8,935 nucleotides of DNA, from positions 1 through 8,935 of the forward strand of contig CALFMQ010000035.1 in assembly GCA_937879825.1 (NCBI GenBank). The letters run 5' to 3'. The notes under the pieces were generated by a model. It ran no database searches. It was not told where the DNA came from and saw nothing but the letters and a program-made list of their open reading frames with translations. The position numbers and the translations under genes were made by a program. This stretch comes from an uncultured Phycisphaerales bacterium (GTDB lineage Bacteria; Planctomycetota; Phycisphaerae; Phycisphaerales; UBA1924). How positions within the stretch are numbered: the first letter of the stretch is position 1; the number at the start of each line of letters is the position of its first letter. Of this stretch, positions 1 to 6,991 are shown in pieces.

Positions 1-1
1 G

Positions 2-571
2 GATGGCTTGATCCTCGCGCTGGCGGGTGGTGATTCGGAGCGGCGGCAGGCGTATGAGGACGCGGCGACGGCGGCGGTGAAGGACGGTGTGCTGCCGAGC
101 CCGGCGCTGGATGAGAGCACGCGGTCGACGCTCAGGGTGTTGATTCTGCTGGTGGCGATCGGCGGCGTGAGTTGGCTGACGATGGCGCGGGTGATTCGCG
201 GGCAGGTCTTGTCGCTCAAGCAGCAGCCCTATATGGAGGCGGCGCGGGCGCTGGGGATCTCGGTGCCGCGGCAGTTTGCGCGGCACATGCTGCCGAATCT
301 GCTGGCGCCGATCATCGTGTACGCGACGCTGACGGTTCCTCAGGCGATTCTGCAGGAGTCGTTCCTTTCGTTTCTGGGAATCGGGATTCAGCCGCCGCTG
401 CCGAGTTGGGGAAACTTGGCGGCGGAGGGCCTTGCGGAGTTGAACACGGTCCGGTCGCGGTGGTGGCTGCTGGTGTTCCCGTGCGCCCTGCTCGGAACGA
501 CATTGCTGGCGTTGAACTTCATGGGCGAGGGGTTGCGCGAGGCGTTTGATCCGAAACGGACTCGCTCGTAG
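2..571 (+). CDS. OppC/YejE-type ABC importer permease, 3' part only (5' end outside window)
   Basis: This is the C-terminal 189 codons of an inner-membrane permease of a peptide-type ABC importer. The frame is open to the window edge, so the TTG at 8 is not taken as the start and the gene begins upstream. The key evidence is the EAA loop that docks the ATPase: EAARALG followed by RHMLPN, covering about 238-300. It is followed by the OppC-like segment SFLGIGIQPPLPSWG and a last membrane helix ending GEGLREAFDPK, which is the usual OppC/DppC/YejE C terminus. Two or three membrane helices are visible. A polar stretch of about 33 residues (32-130) separates the helix cut by the window edge from the next one; typical OppC proteins have a short loop there. 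The gene ends 56 bases before the binding-protein gene. It probably belongs to an upstream permease pair or the same operon. Family assignment is firm; substrate is unknown. Confidence 0.9.
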   Translation, partial: DGLILALAGGDSERRQAYEDAATAAVKDGVLPSPALDESTRSTLRVLILLVAIGGVSWLTMARVIRGQVLSLKQQPYMEAARALGISVPRQFARHMLPNLLAPIIVYATLTVPQAILQESFLSFLGIGIQPPLPSWGNLAAEGLAELNTVRSRWWLLVFPCALLGTTLLALNFMGEGLREAFDPKRTRS

Positions 572-613
572 GTTAGCGTGGTGTGAGTTTGGCAGAAGCC
601 GGCGAATGGAGCC

Positions 614-619
614 GGGGAG
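614..619 (+). promoter_or_regulatory. Ribosome binding site deciding the ATG 628 start
   Basis: GGGGAG lies 8 bases before ATG 628 and is the only good Shine-Dalgarno match in the 572-627 gap. The GTG at 583 is in frame but has no such motif upstream. It would also add 15 residues in front of what looks like a natural anchor sequence. Part of this site can pair into a small hairpin (CCGGC 599-603 with GCCGG 611-615). Confidence 0.6.
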
Positions 620-627
620 CGTTGACG

Positions 628-2670
628 ATGCAGAATAGATTCGGTCTCAAAGACTTCTTCATGTTCGTGCTGATGATCGTGGTGATCAGCATGGTCGGTT
701 GCGTGATCCGGCAGCGTGATCGTCAGTATCAGAAGACGCTCGACACGGAGATCGCGATCGGCGATGTCAAGACGATGCTTGTGACGCTCACGAACACGAC
801 CGAGGAGACGAACGCGCGGCTCGGATCGCTCGCGAGCACCTCGAAGCGGCAGGCCGACAACACCGATGCGCTGCTCGCGGAGATGCGCGGGCTCCGCTCG
901 GACGCGGCAGCGGGGCGGCTGGAGATCGGCGAGGGTGACGGCGCGACGACGACGGCGGCCGTGGTCACGGATGGCGGATCGTCTTCGAGCGCGGACGAGC
1001 GTGATGCGTCGTGGGCGCGGCCGGGGATTCCGGTGACATGGTCGAGGCCGTGGACGTATTCGACGGACCCGGCCTCGATGGGCGGGAAGCCGGGCGGGAC
1101 ATTCATCGAGATCTTCGAGGGCCAGATGCGGACGGCGACACCCGCGCGGTACGCCGATGTGTACGGGCGGCGGATCAACGACATGGTGCTCGAGCCGCTG
1201 GGCGCGTGGGACCCGAAGACGCTCGAGCTGCGGGGGCGGTTGGCGCAGGCGTGGCAGTACGCGCCGGACGGGACCTGGTTGCGGGTGAAGATTCATCCGC
1301 GGGCGCGGTTCTCGGATGGGATGCCGGTGACGGGCGAGGATGTGCGGTTCTCGCTGTTCGATGTGATTCTGAATCCGGAGATCGAGGCGGACCGCGAGCG
1401 GTCGGTGTACAACAACATCACCGCGATCGATGTGCTCTCAGACAAGGTTGTGGAGTTCCACTTCAAGGATGTGCGGTACGACAGCATGGCGCAGGCGTTC
1501 GGCTTCTATGTGATGCCGAAGCACTTCTACGAGAAGTACGTGAAGACGCCGCAGATCTACAACCAGTCGACGGGGCTGGTGTTCGGTTCGGGGCCGTTCA
1601 AGATGGCGAACTTTGATCCGGAGCGTCAGTGGGCGCCGCCGGCGGACCTGATTCTGGAGCGGAACGATCTGTACTGGGCGCCGGCGAAGCCGATGCTGGA
1701 CGGGTACCGGATCAAGTCGATCAGCGATAGTTTCGCGCGGTTCACGGAGTTCAATAACGGCAACGCTGACTTCGTGCGTCCGATTTCGAACCAGTTCGCG
1801 ACGGTATCGCAGGATCAGGAGTGGTTGGATTCGGGCAAGGTCGCGAAGAAGTGGCTGAACATGCGGTCGGGGTATGCGTTCCTGGCGTGGCAGTGCGGGC
1901 CGAGGAAGGGCGAGAAGTTGACGCCGTTCCACGACCAGCGTGTTCGTCTGGCGATGACGCATCTGATCGATCGTGATCGTGTGATTCGCGATATTCGGAT
2001 GGGGATTGATCTTCCGTGCACGGGTCCGTTCTCGAGCGCGACACCCCAGGCGGACCCGGCGATCGAGCCGTGGCCGTTTGATCCGGTGCGGGCGGATGAG
2101 CTGCTGCGCGAGGCGGGGTGGGTGGACCGTGACCGCAACGGTGTGCGCGAGAACGAGAAGGGTGAGGAGTTCCGCTTCGAGATCACCTATCCGAATGGTT
2201 CGGAGTCGACCGAGCAGATGGTGAAGTATGTGAAGCAGGCGTGCGCGGAGATGGGGATTCGGTGCGAGCTGAAGCCGATCGACTGGTCGATTCTGCAGCC
2301 GGCGCTGGACGAGCGTGACTTCGACTGCGTGACCTTCGCGTGGTCGGCATCGAACCCGGAGAGCGATCCTGAGCAGTTGTGGCACTCGAAGTGGATCAAC
2401 AACCAGGGCGACAACTGGATTCAGTGGAACTCCCCTGCTGCTGATGCGCTGATCGAAGAAGGGCGGAAGGTGCTGGATGATGCGGACCGGATGAAGGTGT
2501 GGCACAAGTTGCACCGGCACATCCACGAGGAGCAGCCGTACACCTTTATGTTCGAGATGCCGTGGATCCGGCTGGCGAGCGAGCGGGCGGGGAATGTGCA
2601 GGAGTACCGGTCGGGCATGGAGTGGTACGAGTTCTTCATTCGTCCCGGCGGCGCGCCGGTGATGCCGTAA
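628..2670 (+). CDS. Membrane-anchored family 5 extracellular solute-binding protein of a peptide ABC importer
   Basis: This 680-residue protein is the likely substrate receptor of the importer. Residues 10-25 are a hydrophobic segment ending in MVGC. It could be an atypical lipobox (Cys25 lipidated) or a plain signal anchor. Residues about 30-95 are polar and helix-forming, like a coiled-coil stalk, followed by a Gly/Ser/Thr/Ala-rich linker (about 100-125). From about 154 to 660 the SBP_bac_5 fold is recognisable: YEPL-like region at LEPLGAWDP (188-196), W..R-K-HP-A-FSDG-P-T-EDV-FS (217-242), GSGPFKM (320-326), ERNDLYW (344-350), the Asp-rich loop DRDRNGVREN (500-509) and PNGSE (522-526). The family is usually 500-600 residues, so the extra length is the N-terminal tether. 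The start is chosen for its ribosome site. It lies between permease genes in a tight operon. YejA-like or DppA/OppA-like specificity cannot be decided from sequence. Confidence 0.9.
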   Translation: MQNRFGLKDFFMFVLMIVVISMVGCVIRQRDRQYQKTLDTEIAIGDVKTMLVTLTNTTEETNARLGSLASTSKRQADNTDALLAEMRGLRSDAAAGRLEIGEGDGATTTAAVVTDGGSSSSADERDASWARPGIPVTWSRPWTYSTDPASMGGKPGGTFIEIFEGQMRTATPARYADVYGRRINDMVLEPLGAWDPKTLELRGRLAQAWQYAPDGTWLRVKIHPRARFSDGMPVTGEDVRFSLFDVILNPEIEADRERSVYNNITAIDVLSDKVVEFHFKDVRYDSMAQAFGFYVMPKHFYEKYVKTPQIYNQSTGLVFGSGPFKMANFDPERQWAPPADLILERNDLYWAPAKPMLDGYRIKSISDSFARFTEFNNGNADFVRPISNQFATVSQDQEWLDSGKVAKKWLNMRSGYAFLAWQCGPRKGEKLTPFHDQRVRLAMTHLIDRDRVIRDIRMGIDLPCTGPFSSATPQADPAIEPWPFDPVRADELLREAGWVDRDRNGVRENEKGEEFRFEITYPNGSESTEQMVKYVKQACAEMGIRCELKPIDWSILQPALDERDFDCVTFAWSASNPESDPEQLWHSKWINNQGDNWIQWNSPAADALIEEGRKVLDDADRMKVWHKLHRHIHEEQPYTFMFEMPWIRLASERAGNVQEYRSGMEWYEFFIRPGGAPVMP

Positions 2671-2694
2671 GGGTCGGGGTTCACCGGACGACGC

Positions 2695-4224
2695 ATGGGC
2701 ACATACCTGCTACGACGATTGTTCTTGCTCATCCCGACGGTGATCGGGATGACCTTTCTCATTTTCATGTTGATCGCTTCGAGTAAGGGCGGGATCGGCG
2801 CGGCGCTGGCGTTTTCATCCGGCGCCGGGCAGGCGAAGGGCGAGAGCGCGGCGCTGCAGCGGGCGCGGCTCGAGGACCGGTACGGTCTGGACTCGAATGT
2901 TGTGGTGCAATACGGGCGGTGGATCGGTCGCGTGAGCCCGGTGAAGTTCGGGACGCGGGACCAGGTTTCGCCCGCGGGTGAACGATTCCGCGAGCCGCGA
3001 TCGATGAAGGATCCGCCGCTTTGGGAGTGGTTCGTCGGAGCGCTGCCCGAAGCGGATGCGCCGCAGGAAGTGCCCGCCAAGGATGCGGAAGACGAGGTCA
3101 AGCAGGACGCGTACCGGCAGGCGTCGAACGACTTTGCGGCGGCGCGGGTGGACCATGTGCGCGCAAGGACGGAGTTCGAGCTGGCGGTGGGGAATCTGCT
3201 GCGCGAGACTGGTCACAAGGACGCGGTGGAGAGCGACGGCACGGTGAATCTCGGGTTGGCGAAGCGGATCGAGCCGGACAAGTCGCATGCGATGTGGTCG
3301 GATGTCGAGCAAAAGGCGCAGTTGATGCTCGATACCTACAAGAAGACGATTTCGAACAAAGCGACGCTTGACGCGTCGTTTGCGACGAAGCCGTTCCCGG
3401 AGGCGGGGATTCCGATTATTCCGGGTGTGATTTCGGTGGGCGCGCCGGACCTTGGGATGTCGTTCAGCCGGAGTGTGCCGGTGATCTCGCTCATCAAAGA
3501 TGCGCTACCGATTACGCTCCTGCTGAACCTGGTGGCGTTCCCGATCATTTATCTGATCGCTGTTCCGTCGGGGATTCTCGCTGCGACGCATCGGGGCTCG
3601 TGGATCGATGTGGCATCGGGTTCGTTGTTCGTGGCGTTGTGGTCGATCCCGGTGGTGTGGGCGGGCGTGCTGGCGATCGGGTTCTTAGCCAATGACAAGT
3701 ACCTCGGGCTGTTCCCGGTATCGGGCCTGCACGACAACGATGCGGCGAACTTCCTGATGCTGCCGTCGTGGGGCAAGGACGGATTCAAGATGGGGTATGC
3801 GCTGGACACGCTGTGGCATCTGTGCCTGCCGGTGGCGTGCATCGTGTACGGCGGGTTTGCGATTCTGAGCAAGCAGACGCGCGCGGCGATGCTCGAGAAC
3901 TTCACGATGGATTATGTGCGCACGGCCAAGGCGAAGGGCGTGGACGGCGGCTCGATCGTGATGCGGCATGTGTTCCGAAACAGTCTGCTGCCGATCATCA
4001 CGATGTTCGTGACGGTGTTCCCGGCGACGCTGGCGGGTTCGGTGGTGATCGAGCGGATCTTCTCGATTCCGGGGATGGGCTCGATGATCATCGATGCGAT
4101 CTTCCTGCGGGACACGGAGATCCTGCTGTCGAACTCGCTGATCATCGGCATCGTGAACGTCGTGGCGCTGCTGTTGGCGGACATTCTGTACGCGATGGCC
4201 GATCCGCGGATCACTTACAAGTAG
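2695..4224 (+). CDS. OppB/YejB-type ABC importer permease with a large insertion in the first external loop
   Basis: This 509-residue inner-membrane permease would form half of the translocation channel. The start gives the classic OppB N terminus, LLRRLFLLIPTVIGMTFLIF (membrane helix 1, about 5-27). Then comes the family segment LEDRYGLDSNVVVQYGRWIG (59-78). After an insertion the family sequence resumes at PDLGMSFSRSVPV (251-263), with five further helices between about 270 and 500. The EAA loop is DYVRTAKAKG...RHVFRN (406-429) and the end is DPRITY (503-508), as is typical. The LFPVSGL element and following loop (339-372) resemble YejB more than plain OppB, by recall of E. coli YejB. Typical length is 300-365 residues; the excess is a polar, mainly helical stretch at about 87-248. 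The gene starts 24 bases after the binding-protein stop. No close Shine-Dalgarno is visible; the G-rich 2671-2679 is rather distant. Confidence 0.92.
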   Translation: MGTYLLRRLFLLIPTVIGMTFLIFMLIASSKGGIGAALAFSSGAGQAKGESAALQRARLEDRYGLDSNVVVQYGRWIGRVSPVKFGTRDQVSPAGERFREPRSMKDPPLWEWFVGALPEADAPQEVPAKDAEDEVKQDAYRQASNDFAAARVDHVRARTEFELAVGNLLRETGHKDAVESDGTVNLGLAKRIEPDKSHAMWSDVEQKAQLMLDTYKKTISNKATLDASFATKPFPEAGIPIIPGVISVGAPDLGMSFSRSVPVISLIKDALPITLLLNLVAFPIIYLIAVPSGILAATHRGSWIDVASGSLFVALWSIPVVWAGVLAIGFLANDKYLGLFPVSGLHDNDAANFLMLPSWGKDGFKMGYALDTLWHLCLPVACIVYGGFAILSKQTRAAMLENFTMDYVRTAKAKGVDGGSIVMRHVFRNSLLPIITMFVTVFPATLAGSVVIERIFSIPGMGSMIIDAIFLRDTEILLSNSLIIGIVNVVALLLADILYAMADPRITYK

Positions 4225-4257
4225 GTGTCGACTCGTACCTTCCTCTGCTGAGACTTC

Positions 4258-5790
4258 ATGGACCCGACGCAATCGACAACTCGGACGCAGACCCTTGAGT
4301 CGGTTACTGGCGTGCACCTGATGCAGGGCATCGGTCATAAGCCGGCCAAGGGCTTCTGGGGCGAGGCGTGGTCGCAGGTGGTGCGGCGGCCGGGGGCGAT
4401 GCTGGGGCTGGCGTGGATCTCGGTGATCTCGTTCTTCGCGTGCTTTGCGCCGGTGATCGCGTCGGGCCATCCGATCGTGTGGCGCGACAAGACGGGCGCG
4501 GAAACGGTGACGAGCTACCCGCTGTTTGAGTATCTGACGGCGGTCGATCTGCTGCTGATCGTTTTCGGGATTGTCGGGCCGCTGTGGGTGCTGATTCCGC
4601 TAGGTGCTTCCCGGGGCAAGCGTCTGGGGATGCTGATCGCGGCGGGGTTCCAGGCGGCGGTGATCGCGAGTCTTGCGATGTACTTGCAGTCGAGGATCAC
4701 GCACGGCACGGCGCCGGGTTGGGTCCTGGATATGTGGCTCAACGTCAAGGCGCCGAAAGAGAACCCGAATGGGCCGCGGGATTTGCTGATTCTCCTGTCG
4801 TCGCTCTCGATCGCGGGCGCGGTTTCGTTGTTGTGGATATTCATCCCGTTCACGAAGCACTGGTGGACGCGGGTGCCCTTCGTGCTGCTGGTGGGGGCGG
4901 TTTCGTTCGCGTGCATCTCGGCGAAGTGGACGCCCAAGCTGGAGTCGTGGCCTTATCACAAGTTCGAGGCGTCGGGGAAGTTCGAGGGGACGTACACGCT
5001 GGTGCCGTGGTCGCCCTTGCAGGGTGATACGGCGTTCAATCGCAAGGCGCCGGGAGAGTCTCCGGCGAGCATGTTGCCCGAGGACCGCGTCTACAAGACG
5101 GTGGATCGGCCGTACGTTCTGGGGACGGATGCGGACGGTCGGGATGTGCTGAGCCAGATGCTGCACGCGTGCCGGCTGTCGATCTCGATCGGGCTGGTGT
5201 CGACGAGCATCGCGGTGGTGATCGGCGTAACGATCGGCGCGTTGATGGGGTACTTCGGCGGGTGGGTGGACATGGTGCTGTACCGGGTGGTCGAGATTTT
5301 CATGTCGTTCCCGGTGCTGCTGCTGCTGATTATTGCGGCGGGTGTGCTGCCGCGGAACACCTATGTGATGATGGCGATCATCGGTTGCTTCTCGTGGATG
5401 ACGGCGGCGCGGTTCATCCGCGCGGAGTTCTTCAAGCTGCGCGACCAGGACTTTGTGCAGTCGGCGCGGGCGGTGGGTTTGCCGCTCCGGTCGGTGCTGT
5501 TCAAGCACATGCTGCCGAACGGGATCACGCCGGTGCTTGTTGATGCGTCGTTCCTGATCGCGGCGGCGATCAACATCGAGGCGATCATCTCGTACCTGGG
5601 GTTGGGGCCGGGCGATCGCCCGAGCTGGGGGCACCTGCTCTCGGCGGCGACGGGGCAGACGGGCGAGTTCATCTGGTGGCTCGCGACATTCCCCGGCCTT
5701 GCGATCTTCCTGACGGTTCTTTCGTACAACCTGATCGGCGAGGCGTTGCGCGACGCGATCGATCCCAAACTGAAGAAGGCGCGAGTCTGA
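4258..5790 (+). CDS. OppC/YejE-type ABC importer permease with extra transmembrane helices
   Basis: This 510-residue inner-membrane permease would be the partner of the OppB-type protein just upstream. A cytoplasmic N terminus leads to VVRRPGAMLGLAWISV and helix 1 (about 48-69). ASGHPIVWRDKTG (68-80) and YPLF resemble the start of the YejE external segment. The OppC hallmark GTDADGRDVLSQML is at 289-302, and the YFGGWVDM loop at 332-339. The EAA loop is SARAVGLPLRSVLFKHMLPN (402-421), then SYLGLGPGDRPSWG (445-458), ending GEALRDAIDPK (494-504). Between helix 1 and the GTD motif, about four additional hydrophobic segments appear (about 92-116, 122-143, 174-197, 204-222), giving about ten helices instead of six. 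Usual family length is 280-350. The gene begins 33 bases after the OppB stop without an evident Shine-Dalgarno. ATG 4258 is kept because it is first in frame; Met22 (4321) is possible. Confidence 0.92.
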   Translation: MDPTQSTTRTQTLESVTGVHLMQGIGHKPAKGFWGEAWSQVVRRPGAMLGLAWISVISFFACFAPVIASGHPIVWRDKTGAETVTSYPLFEYLTAVDLLLIVFGIVGPLWVLIPLGASRGKRLGMLIAAGFQAAVIASLAMYLQSRITHGTAPGWVLDMWLNVKAPKENPNGPRDLLILLSSLSIAGAVSLLWIFIPFTKHWWTRVPFVLLVGAVSFACISAKWTPKLESWPYHKFEASGKFEGTYTLVPWSPLQGDTAFNRKAPGESPASMLPEDRVYKTVDRPYVLGTDADGRDVLSQMLHACRLSISIGLVSTSIAVVIGVTIGALMGYFGGWVDMVLYRVVEIFMSFPVLLLLIIAAGVLPRNTYVMMAIIGCFSWMTAARFIRAEFFKLRDQDFVQSARAVGLPLRSVLFKHMLPNGITPVLVDASFLIAAAINIEAIISYLGLGPGDRPSWGHLLSAATGQTGEFIWWLATFPGLAIFLTVLSYNLIGEALRDAIDPKLKKARV

Positions 5791-5792
5791 CC

Positions 5793-6959
5793 ATGCCCGC
5801 CACGACGCCATCAACTGCGAAGACCTCCACGCGGACTTCTCCGAGCGCTTCGAAACTCGATGAGTCGGTGCCGCTGCTGCGGGTGGCGGACCTTGCGGTG
5901 TCGTTCGACAACGGCAAGGGGCCGCGGATCCAGGCGGTGGACGGCGTTCGGATGACGATTTATCCGAGGCAGACTTTGGCGGTGGTGGGCGAGTCTGGTT
6001 GCGGGAAGTCCGTGACGGCGATGAGCACGATGCAGCTGGTGCCGCGGCCGCCGGGGCGGTTCGATCGCGGGGCGGCGTTTTTCAATCACAACGGGAAGTC
6101 GGTGAACCTGCTGACGCTGAGCGAGCGGGAGATGCAGCAGTTCCGCGGCTCGGAGATCGCGATGATCTTCCAGGAGCCGATGACCTCGCTGAACCCGGTG
6201 TACACGATCGGGGACCAGATTCTCGAGGCGATTCTGCTGCATCAGAACGTGAAGCTGGACGAGGCGATCGAGATCGCGGTGCGGGCGATGGATGACGTCG
6301 GGATTCCCGATCCGAGGTCGCGGCTGAGCGACTATCCGCACCAGTTCTCTGGCGGGATGCGGCAGCGCGTGATGATCGCGATGGCGCTGGCTTGTGATCC
6401 GGTGCTGTTGCTGGCGGATGAGCCGACGACGGCGCTGGATGTGACGATCCAGGCGCAGATTCTGGAACTCTTGCGGAAACTCCAGAACGATCGCGGGATG
6501 GGGATGATGCTGATCACGCACGATCTGGGCGTTGTCGCCGAGAACGCGGATGTGGTGTGCGTGATGTACGCGGGGCGGGTTGTGGAGTACGGGACGGTGT
6601 TCGAGGTGTTCAAGCACCCGCTGCACCCGTACACGCGCGGGTTGTTCGCTTCGATCCCGAAGATGCACGAGCACCGGCGGCGGCTGGTGACGATCAACCA
6701 GATCGTGGACAACCTCGATGAGTTCAAGAAGCTTCCCGGCGCGAGCGATGGTGTTCGCCCGTGGTGGCCGTGGCACGATCCTCCCAAGGACATTCGCCCG
6801 AAGCCCGGGCCCGCGGGTGACTACTACCTGCAAGAGGTTTCGAAGGATCACTGGGTGGGTGTGTGGCGGACGGCGGCGGTGAGCGATCACGAGTCGCCGC
6901 CGCCCGATCTGGACTACCGGATCGCGGATGATCCGGATGCGCCGAGCAAGAAGAAGTGA
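5793..6959 (+). CDS. OppD-type ATP-binding subunit of the peptide ABC importer, lacking the usual C-terminal cysteines
   Basis: This 388-residue cytoplasmic ATPase would energise import through the two permeases. All nucleotide-binding elements are intact: Walker A GESGCGKS (66-73), Q-loop FQEPMTSLNP with Gln127, signature FSGGMRQR (185-192), Walker B LLLADEPTTALD (205-216), and H-loop His243 in ITHDLGVV. The OppD/DppD extension is present as HPLHPYTRGLFASIP (275-289). In place of the normal Cys-containing segment there is GVRPWWPWHDPP (320-331), and later EVSKDHWVGVWR (348-359) matches the family's EV..GH.VAC.. end with Cys replaced. ATG 5793 lies 2 bases after the permease stop; a longer in-frame reading from 5676 would overlap the permease and is rejected. 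The first 20 residues are Ser/Thr-rich and probably disordered. No OppF-type partner follows. The subunit may form a homodimer or pair with a subunit encoded elsewhere. Confidence 0.95.
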   Translation: MPATTPSTAKTSTRTSPSASKLDESVPLLRVADLAVSFDNGKGPRIQAVDGVRMTIYPRQTLAVVGESGCGKSVTAMSTMQLVPRPPGRFDRGAAFFNHNGKSVNLLTLSEREMQQFRGSEIAMIFQEPMTSLNPVYTIGDQILEAILLHQNVKLDEAIEIAVRAMDDVGIPDPRSRLSDYPHQFSGGMRQRVMIAMALACDPVLLLADEPTTALDVTIQAQILELLRKLQNDRGMGMMLITHDLGVVAENADVVCVMYAGRVVEYGTVFEVFKHPLHPYTRGLFASIPKMHEHRRRLVTINQIVDNLDEFKKLPGASDGVRPWWPWHDPPKDIRPKPGPAGDYYLQEVSKDHWVGVWRTAAVSDHESPPPDLDYRIADDPDAPSKKK

Positions 6960-6985
6960 CGCTCGTCGGGGGCGTGTGGTAATCT
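6956..6985 (+). promoter_or_regulatory. Candidate promoter for a leaderless glycosyltransferase transcript
   Basis: An extended -10 box, TGGTAATCT (TAATCT at 6980-6985), sits 6 bases before the GTG at 6992. A partial -35 match, GTGACG (6956-6961, overlapping the ATPase stop codon), is 18 bases further up. Transcription would start at or next to 6992, giving an mRNA with no 5' leader. This agrees with the lack of a well-placed Shine-Dalgarno. It is inferred from spacing only. Confidence 0.4.
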
Positions 6986-6991
6986 GCGCTC

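Noticed and set aside
583..627. GTG 583 as the start of the binding-protein gene
   Set aside because: It has no ribosome site and adds residues before a natural anchor sequence; ATG 628 has GGGGAG 8 bases upstream.
622..641. TTGACG as a -35 box near the binding-protein start, with TAGATT as -10
   Set aside because: The spacer is only 8 bases and the site lies across the start codon.
388..1296. Long open frames on the minus strand (also 1438-2526, 3685-4470, 4600-5814, 5811-6890, 6914-7699, 8276-8905)
   Set aside because: They are Arg/His/Pro-rich mirror readings caused by the high-GC codon bias of the + strand genes, with no recognisable domains.
5676..5792. Earlier in-frame start for the ATPase, overlapping the permease by 115 bases
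   Set aside because: The added residues are only a shifted reading of the permease end; ATG 5793 directly after the permease stop fits operon spacing.
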